In this document: positions 8,726-16,589 of the stretch, piece after piece | Layout: each line of letters begins with the position of its first letter | Numbering within the stretch: the stretch's first letter is position 1 | NCBI GenBank assembly: GCA_002706685.1 | Contig: PALV01000011.1 | Location: 434,001 to 498,000, forward strand | DNA: 64,000 bases | Source: Gammaproteobacteria bacterium | GTDB taxonomy: Bacteria; Pseudomonadota; Gammaproteobacteria; Pseudomonadales; Pseudohongiellaceae | Direction of reading: 5' to 3' | Notes under the pieces: generated by a model | Databases searched by the model: none | What the model was told of the DNA's origin: nothing | The model's input: only the letters and a program-made list of their open reading frames with translations | Translations under genes and position numbers: made by a program

Positions 8726-10177
8726 ATGATTATCCCCGTCATACTGGCCGGTGGCACCGGATCGCGACTTTGGCCGCTTTCCAGGCAACTCAACCCCAAG
8801 CAGTTCGTTGATATTGCCACCCACGAAGGCGATTTGACCCTGTTTCAGGCGACACTGTCGCGATTGCAGGGCCTTGCGGACCTGGCTTCGCCGATAGTCA
8901 TCTGCAACGAGGAGCACCGTTTCCTGGTTGCTGAACAGCTCAGACAACTGGCTGAACATGAGGTTCCCGGTGCGGCGCAGGCCAGCCTGCTGCTGGAACC
9001 GGCCGGTCGCAACACGGCGCCGGCGCTGACACTGGCGGCATTGTTGGCACAGCAGCAGGCTGGTCCCGATGATGTTATGCTGGTCCTGCCGGCCGATCAC
9101 CTAATCGCCGATGTCGCGGCTTTCCACGAATGTGTCCTTATCGGCCAGGTCCAGGCTGCCGCCGGTTCGCTGGTGACCTTTGGCATTACACCGTCTTATC
9201 CGGAAACCGGCTACGGCTATATCCAGGCAGGTGCGGCGCTCGCCGCCAGCAATGATCGAGCGTGCCAGGTAGCCCGTTTTGTCGAAAAACCGGATATTGC
9301 GACCGCACGCGGCTATCTCGAGGCTGGCGATTATTTCTGGAACAGTGGCATGTTCATGATGACAGCCACTACCTGGCTGCAGGAGGCGGGCAAGTTCGCG
9401 CCTGCCATAACCGAGGCCTGTACGCGTGCATTCGAGACACTAACCCGCGACGGCGACTTTATTCGTATCGACGAAAAACGCTTCAGTGAGAGCCCCTCTG
9501 ATTCAATCGACTACGCCGTGATGGAAAAGACGCCTCTGGCCGCAGTGGTTCCCATGAAGGCAGGGTGGAGCGATCTGGGCGCATGGAACGCTCTGTGGGA
9601 GACCAGTACTTCGCGAGACGAGCAGAACAATGTTCGCAGCGGTGATGTCTACCTGCAACAGGTCAGCAACAGCTATGTGCACGCCGGTTCGCGCTTTGTT
9701 GCCGCGGTCGGCATGGATCATGCAGTCATCGTGGAAACGGCAGATGCCGTGCTGGTGGCAAACAAGGACCAGGTGCAGGATGTAAAAGGCATCGTGCAGT
9801 GGCTGACGCAGCAGCAGCGCAGCGAGGCCGTGTCCCATACTCTGGTCTACCGACCCTGGGGCTCGTATGAATGCCTTAGCAGCGGGCCTGGATTTCAGGT
9901 AAAGCGGATTCGCGTAAGGCCAGGCGCAGCGCTTTCACTGCAAATGCACCAACATAGGGCAGAGCATTGGGTGGTGATCAGTGGCAGTGCAACTGTCACC
10001 TGTGACGAGCGTAAATTTGTAATGCAGGCCAACGAATCAACATTCATTCCGCTGGGCAGCAAGCACCGCCTGCAGAATGAGGGAACAGATTGGGTTGAAC
10101 TGATCGAAGTTCAAACCGGCAGTTATCTGGGAGAAGATGACATTGTCAGATTTGACGATGTCTACGGGCGCAGCTGA
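8726..10177 (+). CDS. manC: Mannose-1-phosphate guanylyltransferase / mannose-6-phosphate isomerase
   Basis: Bifunctional type: isomerises fructose-6-P to mannose-6-P and makes GDP-mannose from mannose-1-P. The 483 residues begin with the nucleotidyltransferase signature LAGGTGSRLWPLSRQLNPKQ and include FVEKPD and NSGMFM. The C-terminal cupin (about residues 370-483) has YRPWGSYECL, LQMHQHRAEHWVVISG with its metal His residues, and ESTFIPLGSKHRL. The ATG at 8726 was chosen because GGAAAAGGA lies 6 bases upstream and the protein then starts right at the Rossmann strand. It heads manC-galU-manB. Exopolysaccharide, LPS or glycan use is likely but not specified. Confidence 0.95.
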   Translation: MIIPVILAGGTGSRLWPLSRQLNPKQFVDIATHEGDLTLFQATLSRLQGLADLASPIVICNEEHRFLVAEQLRQLAEHEVPGAAQASLLLEPAGRNTAPALTLAALLAQQQAGPDDVMLVLPADHLIADVAAFHECVLIGQVQAAAGSLVTFGITPSYPETGYGYIQAGAALAASNDRACQVARFVEKPDIATARGYLEAGDYFWNSGMFMMTATTWLQEAGKFAPAITEACTRAFETLTRDGDFIRIDEKRFSESPSDSIDYAVMEKTPLAAVVPMKAGWSDLGAWNALWETSTSRDEQNNVRSGDVYLQQVSNSYVHAGSRFVAAVGMDHAVIVETADAVLVANKDQVQDVKGIVQWLTQQQRSEAVSHTLVYRPWGSYECLSSGPGFQVKRIRVRPGAALSLQMHQHRAEHWVVISGSATVTCDERKFVMQANESTFIPLGSKHRLQNEGTDWVELIEVQTGSYLGEDDIVRFDDVYGRS

Positions 10178-10222
10178 TCGACAGAGGCCGCGCAATGACA
10201 CGCATCATGGAGGCAACGATAG

Positions 10223-11047
10223 ATGATTAAGAAATGTTTGTTCCCGGCCGCTGGTTATGGCACCCGCTTTTTGCCAGCCACCAAAGCGATGCCCAAGGAG
10301 ATGTTGACGCTGGTCAACAAGCCGCTGATTCAGTACGGCGTTGAAGAGGCCGTAGCGGCCGGCATCACGGGCATTGCGATTGTCACCGGGCGCGGCAAAC
10401 GGGCGATCGAGGATCATTTTGATATCAGCTATGAGCTCGAGCACCAGATCAAAGGCACCTCCAAAGAAAAAGCACTAGAGCCGATCCGAAAGATTATCGA
10501 CCAGTGCACCTTTTCCTACACACGCCAGATCGAGATGAAAGGTCTGGGGCATGCAATCCTGACTGGCGAGACGCTGATCGGGTCTGAGCCTTTCGCCGTC
10601 ATTCTAGCCGACGACTACTGTGTAGCCGAGCCGGATCCGGTGCTGCTGCAGATGGTGAAACTCTTCGAAAAATATCAGTGCAGTATCGTGGCCATCGAGG
10701 AAGTTCCATCAGAAGAAACCTACAAATACGGCGTGATAGATGGCGAAGAAGAGGAAGAAGGTGTATTCCGTATTCGCCAGATGGTGGAAAAGCCGGATCC
10801 CAGTGAGGCGCCTTCCAACCTGGCCATCATTGGTCGTTACATTCTGACGCCGGATATTTTCGATATTCTGCGTGATACACCACCTGGCAGAAACGGCGAG
10901 TTGCAGATTACGGATGCGCTGATGACCCAGGCCAGCGAAGGTCGTGTGCTGGGTTACCGGTTCAAAGGCCGCCGCTTCGATTGCGGCAGCGTTGAAGGAT
11001 TTGTTGAGGCGACCAACCACTGTTACACCAACTACTACAAAAAATAA
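10223..11047 (+). CDS. galU: UTP-glucose-1-phosphate uridylyltransferase
   Basis: Makes UDP-glucose for envelope polysaccharides. The 274 residues are close to other GalU proteins. Seen: [79 protein letters not shown] and the closing [17 protein letters not shown]. The intergenic gap to manC is 45 bases, with GGAGG upstream of its ATG; manB follows after 19 bases. It likely belongs to the same nucleotide-sugar operon. Confidence 0.97.
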   Translation: MIKKCLFPAAGYGTRFLPATKAMPKEMLTLVNKPLIQYGVEEAVAAGITGIAIVTGRGKRAIEDHFDISYELEHQIKGTSKEKALEPIRKIIDQCTFSYTRQIEMKGLGHAILTGETLIGSEPFAVILADDYCVAEPDPVLLQMVKLFEKYQCSIVAIEEVPSEETYKYGVIDGEEEEEGVFRIRQMVEKPDPSEAPSNLAIIGRYILTPDIFDILRDTPPGRNGELQITDALMTQASEGRVLGYRFKGRRFDCGSVEGFVEATNHCYTNYYKK

Positions 11048-11066
11048 CGGCGAAGGATGCAATATC

Positions 11067-12407
11067 GTGCAGATTAATTGTTTCAAGGCCTATGACATCA
11101 GAGGGCGCGTGCCGGACCAGCTTAATGAAGATATCGCCTGGCGCATCGGCCGTGCCTGTGCGGAGTTTTTGTCAGTTGACACCATGGTGGTGGGGCATGA
11201 CATCCGCCTGAGCAGCCGCAGCCTTTGCGACGCCCTGACGCGCGGGCTGACAGAGGGTGGTGTAGACGTGATCGATATCGGTCAGTGTGGCACAGAGGAA
11301 GTCTACTTTGCGACCTCTCACCTGAAGGCTGGCGGCGGCATTGTGGTGACGGCCAGTCACAATCCAATGGATTACAACGGGATGAAACTGGTGCGCGAGG
11401 AGTCTCGCCCCATCAGCGGTGATACCGGACTTAACGATATCCGGCGACTCGCCGAGGCTGGCAACTTTGCTCCGGCAGCGCGCACAGGTTCAGTGACGCA
11501 GCAGGATACCCGTCCCGCCTACATCGAGCACCTGCTGTCCTACATCAATGTCGGTGAGCTGCGCCCGCTTAAGCTGGTAGTCAATGCAGGCAATGGCGGT
11601 GCTGGACCCGTGGTCGATGCGCTGGCGGAAAAGCTGCCCTTTGAGCTGATTCGGGTTCATCACCAGCCCGACGGCCATTTCCCCAATGGCGTGCCCAACC
11701 CTCTGCTGGAGGAGAACCGAGCGCCGACCATCGAAGCGATACGCGAAAATGGGGCCGATCTGGGTATTGCCTGGGACGGCGACTTTGATCGCTGCTTCTT
11801 CTTTGATGAGACGGGTTATTTTGTCGAGGGTTACTACATTGTGGGTCTGCTGGCGCAAAGCTTCCTGAGCAAGCAGCCTGGGTCTGCCATCATCCACGAC
11901 CCGCGTCTGACCTGGAATACCCAGGAAATCTGCGAGTCGATGGGCGGGCGCGCCATTCAGTGCAAAACCGGCCATGCCTTCATCAAGGAGCGCATGCGCA
12001 AGGAAGACGCTGTGTATGGTGGCGAGATGAGTGCTCACCATTATTTCAGGGACTTTGCCTATTGCGACAGTGGCATGATCCCGTGGCTGCTGGTCACAGA
12101 ATTGATGTCCCAGACCGGCAAGCCCCTGTCCGATCTGGTAGCCGAACGCCAGGCCGCGTTCCCTGCCAGTGGCGAGATCAACCGGCAGGTGGAAGACGCA
12201 GCATTTCTGTTGAATCAGGTCGAGGACAGATACGGCAAAGACGCCGTGTCGATAGACCACACCGATGGTCTGAGTGTGGCCTTCGCTGACTGGCGCTTCA
12301 ATCTGCGCATGTCCAACACGGAGCCGGTAGTGCGACTGAACGTGGAGTCGCGTGGTGATCCTGAGCTGATGCGGCAAAAGACGCAGGAGTTGCTGGCGCT
12401 GTTTTAA
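11067..12407 (+). CDS. manB: Phosphomannomutase (ManB/CpsG type)
   Basis: Converts mannose-6-P to mannose-1-P, supplying ManC. The 446 residues closely follow E. coli Cps[21 protein letters not shown], catalytic Ser in [19 protein letters not shown], metal-binding [50 protein letters not shown] and the phosphate-binding [17 protein letters not shown]. The start is the GTG at 11067 with GAAGGA upstream; upstream in-frame codons run into galU. The stop overlaps the convergent GNAT gene by 4 bases. Confidence 0.95.
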   Translation: MQINCFKAYDIRGRVPDQLNEDIAWRIGRACAEFLSVDTMVVGHDIRLSSRSLCDALTRGLTEGGVDVIDIGQCGTEEVYFATSHLKAGGGIVVTASHNPMDYNGMKLVREESRPISGDTGLNDIRRLAEAGNFAPAARTGSVTQQDTRPAYIEHLLSYINVGELRPLKLVVNAGNGGAGPVVDALAEKLPFELIRVHHQPDGHFPNGVPNPLLEENRAPTIEAIRENGADLGIAWDGDFDRCFFFDETGYFVEGYYIVGLLAQSFLSKQPGSAIIHDPRLTWNTQEICESMGGRAIQCKTGHAFIKERMRKEDAVYGGEMSAHHYFRDFAYCDSGMIPWLLVTELMSQTGKPLSDLVAERQAAFPASGEINRQVEDAAFLLNQVEDRYGKDAVSIDHTDGLSVAFADWRFNLRMSNTEPVVRLNVESRGDPELMRQKTQELLALF

Positions 12408-12841
12408 GGCGTGTACAGCATCCGATAGCGATAACGGTCTTCGGACTCTATGGCCAGCCCCAGCTTGAGGTAGAAATTATAGGCAGGGTTGGCCTTGAGG
12501 ACGTTCAGGCGCAACACTTTCTGTTGTTGCTGACTGGCAGAGAACAGTTTTTCCATCACGGCCGTGCCGACCCCATTGCGTTGCCAGTCGGGGTGGATCA
12601 ACAACATTTCCAGGCGAAGATAGTCAGCCTCAGATTTCAGGCTGTAGCCACCAATATCCTGGTCATTGTGACTGATCATGGTAAAGCTGGATGCCGGGAT
12701 ATTCTCCTCAAAGCTGTGTCGCTGAAACAGCTCGTCCCAGCCCCAGGTGTCCGCTATGTACTGCCGCATAACGGTGCGAAACAGCTGGTAGGCCCAGTCC
12801 ATATCTTTGGGGTCTGCTTTTTTATAGTGCAGGGTGATCAT
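12404..12841 (-). CDS. GNAT family N-acetyltransferase
   Basis: A small acetyltransferase of unknown substrate; 145 residues. Seen: [20 protein letters not shown], the acetyl-CoA pyrophosphate-binding R/Q-x-x-G-x-G/A loop of motif A, followed by [20 protein letters not shown], a motif B pattern common in GNATs. The N-terminal part has [15 protein letters not shown]. The stop overlaps that of convergent manB. It begins 13 bases after the RimB-RimK fusion on the same strand, so the two may be co-transcribed with pgi. In E. coli RimI/RimJ/RimL are ribosomal acetyltransferases of the same fold, but nothing here assigns this protein to them. Confidence 0.85.
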   Translation of the reverse strand: MITLHYKKADPKDMDWAYQLFRTVMRQYIADTWGWDELFQRHSFEENIPASSFTMISHNDQDIGGYSLKSEADYLRLEMLLIHPDWQRNGVGTAVMEKLFSASQQQQKVLRLNVLKANPAYNFYLKLGLAIESEDRYRYRMLYTP

Positions 12842-12854
12842 GGGCGCGGCCTGT

Positions 12855-14270
12855 TCACCCTTCAGACTTCACAGAGCTGGCGAGCTGACGCTTCCATCCC
12901 AACTGCTTTTCAACAGCGCTGACCATGGCGCCGGCCAGATCCTTGCCGCACACCTCTTCCAGGTCTGCAAGGGCTGGCGAGCTGGTGACCTCCAGTATTA
13001 ACGGCCCTTTGCGGGAGCGCAGCATATCCACGCCAGCGACTTTCAGGCCTATGCTGCGGGCGGCTTTGATGGCGAGGCGGCGCTCTTCCGTGCTGATGCG
13101 GGCCACTGTCTGGCGCGCCAGTTGTTTTTTGTGGCGAAACTGCCCCGGAATGCCCTGGCGCTCGACCGCACAGACAACTTTGCCGTCGACAACCAGCAGC
13201 CTCAGAGATTTGCCCTCGGATTCGCGAATGTATTCCTGAACCAGCAGATTCGCCTGCAGCGATTTGAATGCGTTGATCAGGCTTTCGCCAGCCGTGCGTG
13301 ATTCAGCCAGCACAACGCCGCGACGCTCGGGTCCCTCAAGCAGCTTGACGATCATCGGCGCGCCATTGACCATGTCTATCAGCTCATCGGTATCCAGCGG
13401 GCTGTCAGCGAAGCCGGTGGTCGGGATGGGTAGTCCGTTCTGTAACAGGTGCTGTAGGGAATAAAGCTTGTCGCGTGAGTGGGCAATCGCTTCTGCGCTA
13501 TTCAAAGAATATATGCCGAGGCTTTCAAACTGTCGCACCAGCGCACAGCCGTAAAACGTCAGGTCCGGTCGGATGCGGGGAATGACTGCATCCAGTTTGT
13601 TCAGCAACTTGCCGCCGCGATAGTGTATTTCCGGGTGCTCGGCATCCAGTTTCATGTAGCACTGTCGCACATCGTAAAGCCGGATGCGGTGGCCGCGTTC
13701 CTCGCCGGCCTCCAGGATGCGCTGATTACTGGCCAGTTCAGGATTGCTGGCAAGCAGTCCAATGCGCAAACCTGATGGGGTGCGGGAGTGGGCCTGGTAC
13801 AGTTCCTCGATCTGCTGGCTGGCGATGCGCCCGCACAAAAAGCTGGCCGCCGGGTCTACCAGAATGCGCCCGTGCATGGCCTGGCGTCCCAGCAGCATTC
13901 GATAGCCCATGGAGTCGCGATTGGTCAGCGTCAGCTCGACCGGCCAGGATTGCCCATGCAGCTGCAGTTCAGTCTGAATGACGTAGCGTTTTTCGCCAAT
14001 GCCACTTGAGCTTTTGACAATGCGTTTGTCCACCACTTCCGCCTCGCAGCGGATAATGGTGCGCCGATTGTTCTGCAGAGGGTGTACCTCAAAACTCACC
14101 CAGGGCTGGCCACCCTTAAAAAATGGACGAATGTTAAAGGCGTGCAGCGAGGATGTCTTGGCGCCGGAGTCGACTCGCGCCTTGGTCGCCGGGATCCCAA
14201 GCGCAGGCATGGCACACCATTCCTCGCTGCCGACGATGATCTTGTTGTGGAACACGTCTGACTTGCTCAA
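12855..14270 (-). CDS. RimB-like retropepsin/zinc-protease domain fused to RimK-type ATP-grasp ligase
   Basis: Two domains in 471 residues. Residues ~10-145: PF05618-type domain with IIVGSEEWCAMPALGIPATK and RVDSGAKTSSLHAFNI, whose Asp-Ser-Gly resembles the retropepsin active site; in Pseudomonas a stand-alone RimB of this family trims glutamates added by RimK to ribosomal protein S6. Residues ~168-471: RimK-like ATP-grasp ligase (LDAVIPRIRPDLTFYGCALV, HSRDKLYSLQHLL, LLVQEYIRESEGKSLRLLVV, KVAGVDMLRS). The ligase half departs from canonical RimK: the SNLHRGG loop is replaced by HKKQLARQ and the metal-site EVN is EVT (Thr codon 12984-12986). The TTG start at 14270 overlaps the pgi stop (TTGA) and gives an N-terminus just before the domain; a GTG at 14255 is the alternative. 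Confidence 0.88.
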   Translation of the reverse strand: MSKSDVFHNKIIVGSEEWCAMPALGIPATKARVDSGAKTSSLHAFNIRPFFKGGQPWVSFEVHPLQNNRRTIIRCEAEVVDKRIVKSSSGIGEKRYVIQTELQLHGQSWPVELTLTNRDSMGYRMLLGRQAMHGRILVDPAASFLCGRIASQQIEELYQAHSRTPSGLRIGLLASNPELASNQRILEAGEERGHRIRLYDVRQCYMKLDAEHPEIHYRGGKLLNKLDAVIPRIRPDLTFYGCALVRQFESLGIYSLNSAEAIAHSRDKLYSLQHLLQNGLPIPTTGFADSPLDTDELIDMVNGAPMIVKLLEGPERRGVVLAESRTAGESLINAFKSLQANLLVQEYIRESEGKSLRLLVVDGKVVCAVERQGIPGQFRHKKQLARQTVARISTEERRLAIKAARSIGLKVAGVDMLRSRKGPLILEVTSSPALADLEEVCGKDLAGAMVSAVEKQLGWKRQLASSVKSEG

Positions 14271-15940
14271 TCCTGTACTCCGCCACTGGCTTGCTGACGG
14301 CAGTATGCCACTAATGCGGCACTGGACGCATCCAGTTCGGGCGAGCTGGCACCGGACTGCAGTGCATCGAACAAAGGTGTGCAAAGCTGTTTGCCAATCT
14401 CGACACCCCACTGATCGAAGGCGTTGATGTTCCAGATGACGCTCTGCACAAATACCTTATGCTCATAGGTTGCCAGCAGGCAACCCAGACTGAGGGCATC
14501 GAGTTTTTCCAGCACGATTGTCGTGCTGGGTCTGTTTCCGGGCACCCGCTTATGAGGTGCCAGTCTGGCTGCCTCGGCGCCCGGCAGTCCCTGATCCAGT
14601 AGTTCCTGCTCGGCCTGTGCCACGGTTTTGCCACACATCAGCGCACGGCTCTGGCTAAAGCAATTGGCCAGCAGGTATTGGTGCTGGGTCCGTGCCTGCT
14701 CGGACGCCTGGGTGTCAGCCTGGGCGACGGCAATAAAATCGGCCGGAATCATCTGCGTACCCTGGTGCAGCAACTGATGAAAGGAGTGTTGTCCGTTGGT
14801 GCCGGCGCTGCCCCAGATAACCGGGCCGCTTTGCATGGCCAGTGCATTGCCGGCAAGGTCAACTGATTTGCCAAGGCTTTCCATGTCCAGCTGTTGCAGA
14901 TAACCGGGCAACATGGCCAGGTCCTGCGCGTAGGGCAGCACCACGTGTGATCCGGCATTCCAGTAATTGCGGTACCAGACAGTCAGCAGGCCCAGGAGTA
15001 CGGGTATGTTCTGCTCGAGCGGGGTCTCAGCAAAATGCTGGTCCATCAGTGCGGCGCCGCTTAGCAACTGCCTGAACGTTGCCATGCTGGTTGCCAGCGC
15101 AATCGGCAGACCGATCGCCGACCATAAAGAGAAACGGCCACCCACCCAGTCCCACATCGGAAAGATGTTCGACGCCGCGATGCCAAACTCGGTGGCGGCT
15201 TTGATATTGCTGCTGACGGCGACAAAATGGCGGGAAACATCGGCATCAGCATCGGCAGTCAACAGCCACTGTCTTGCCAACAGTGCGTTGTTGAGTGTCT
15301 CCAGTGTGCTGAATGATTTGGACGCGACGATAAACAGGGTGCTGGCAGGATCGAGAGTAGCCAGGCAGGCCTGCAAGTGGGCCGGATCGATGTTGGACAC
15401 AAAGTGACATCTTAGCGACGTGTTGTGCTGCCGCCTCAGTGCGGCTGTGACCATGGCCGGGCCCAGATCGGATCCGCCGATTCCGATATTGACTACGTCT
15501 CTTATCTTCTCGCCCGATGATCCACGCCGCTGCCCAGCGTGGATCTGCTCGACAAAGGCCTGCATCTGATCCAGCACCTGCTCCACTTCACGACCCGTCT
15601 CTGGCTGGTTGGCTGCGCGATAACCACGCAGCGCGGTATGCAGGGCGGCACGTCGCTCGGTAGTATTGACGGTTTCCCCATCCAGCAGGGCCTGGCGCCT
15701 GGCGGGCAACTCCTGTTCTTCGGCAAGTGAAATCAGCAGTTGCAGTGCCCGCTCATCGAGCAGGTTCTTGGACAGATCGACACGCAAGGGCCCGCAGGCA
15801 AAGGTGAGTTTGCTCGCTCGTTCGGGTTCTTTGAGAAACAGCGAAGTCAGTTGATCAGGGGAGCTTGCCAGCAATGCCTGGTGGCTCGACAACTGTTGGT
15901 GAATTCCGGCGGGGTTATCCTGTGGAGTATTCCTTGTCAT
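14267..15940 (-). CDS. pgi: Glucose-6-phosphate isomerase
   Basis: Interconverts glucose-6-P and fructose-6-P. The 557 residues match bacterial Pgi. Seen: VVNIGIGGSDLGPAMVT, the phosphosugar-binding SKSFSTLETLNN, WVGGRFSLWSAIGLP, and the PGI signature FVQSVIWNINAFDQWGVEIG. Translation of the downstream RimB-RimK fusion probably depends on it because the stop and TTG start overlap. The gene is divergent from the tRNA-Thr transcription unit. Confidence 0.97.
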   Translation of the reverse strand: MTRNTPQDNPAGIHQQLSSHQALLASSPDQLTSLFLKEPERASKLTFACGPLRVDLSKNLLDERALQLLISLAEEQELPARRQALLDGETVNTTERRAALHTALRGYRAANQPETGREVEQVLDQMQAFVEQIHAGQRRGSSGEKIRDVVNIGIGGSDLGPAMVTAALRRQHNTSLRCHFVSNIDPAHLQACLATLDPASTLFIVASKSFSTLETLNNALLARQWLLTADADADVSRHFVAVSSNIKAATEFGIAASNIFPMWDWVGGRFSLWSAIGLPIALATSMATFRQLLSGAALMDQHFAETPLEQNIPVLLGLLTVWYRNYWNAGSHVVLPYAQDLAMLPGYLQQLDMESLGKSVDLAGNALAMQSGPVIWGSAGTNGQHSFHQLLHQGTQMIPADFIAVAQADTQASEQARTQHQYLLANCFSQSRALMCGKTVAQAEQELLDQGLPGAEAARLAPHKRVPGNRPSTTIVLEKLDALSLGCLLATYEHKVFVQSVIWNINAFDQWGVEIGKQLCTPLFDALQSGASSPELDASSAALVAYCRQQASGGVQD

Positions 15941-16027
15941 GAATGACAGATCTCAACGGCTGCAGATCAACTTAACTTAGCGGATTCCCAACAGCTGATC
16001 AATTGCTTTACCCAATACAAAAAAATG

Positions 16028-16056
16028 TTGATCAAATTCTGATTCGTTGGTAGGAT
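16028..16056 (+). promoter_or_regulatory. Predicted sigma-70 promoter of tRNA-Thr
   Basis: A -35 like TTGATC (16028-16033), a spacer of exactly 17 bases and a -10 TAGGAT (16051-16056) are followed immediately by the GC-rich discriminator GCGCGCCC. GC-rich discriminators are typical of stringently controlled stable-RNA promoters. The tRNA begins 28 bases after the -10. Fis, encoded in this window, is a classical activator of such promoters, but no Fis site was identified. Confidence 0.6.
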
Positions 16057-16084
16057 GCGCGCCCTGTAGAGATAACACTGTTTC

Positions 16085-16162
<78 letters not shown>

Positions 16163-16589
16163 TCTCTCCCCCTCTGTCAGTCGTCTCAAGCACAAGTCCT
16201 CAATTTTTAAATAACGTCGAATTCTGGCTCGAATTGTCATTCGTTTGACCCGTTCATGTGAGCGCGGATTTCACAAGATTTTTCTTGAGCGCCCCCGTGG
16301 CCAGCGCTTAATCCTTTCAAACAAGCATTTCATCGCTCGACAGTCACTCACTGTTACACTTTTCTCACAAAACTGTAACTTTTCGATCTTTAATCGTTGC
16401 TTTTGTGAATGTGTTCAGTTAAAACTGCGTGCGTTAAGCAACTTATTCCTGCTACTGGCAGGGCGAGTTGACGAGAAATAAAAACAATATGTTTGAAATG
16501 ACAACCAAAAGATGATGCAAAAGTTGCTGCCCTGAGAACGGGCCGGGCACTTTTGTGTTCAATAAATCTATCTTTAAGGTGGGATAAGT
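16163..16589 (+). other. 427-bp leader region before the TonB receptor
   Basis: No gene is supported here. The region is AT-richer than its surroundings and precedes a gene with codon use suggesting high expression. A hairpin can be drawn at 16518-16555: CAAAAGT and GCCC on the left pair with GGGC and ACTTTTG on the right, with a 4-base bulge (TGCT). It lies about 35 bases before the receptor ATG. The receptor has the ribosome site AAGGTGGG at 16576-16583. The region may be a long 5' UTR, but no known riboswitch family was recognised. Confidence 0.5.

Noticed and set aside
11490..12377. 295-codon minus-strand frame opposite manB
   Set aside because: Antisense of a clearly conserved phosphomannomutase.
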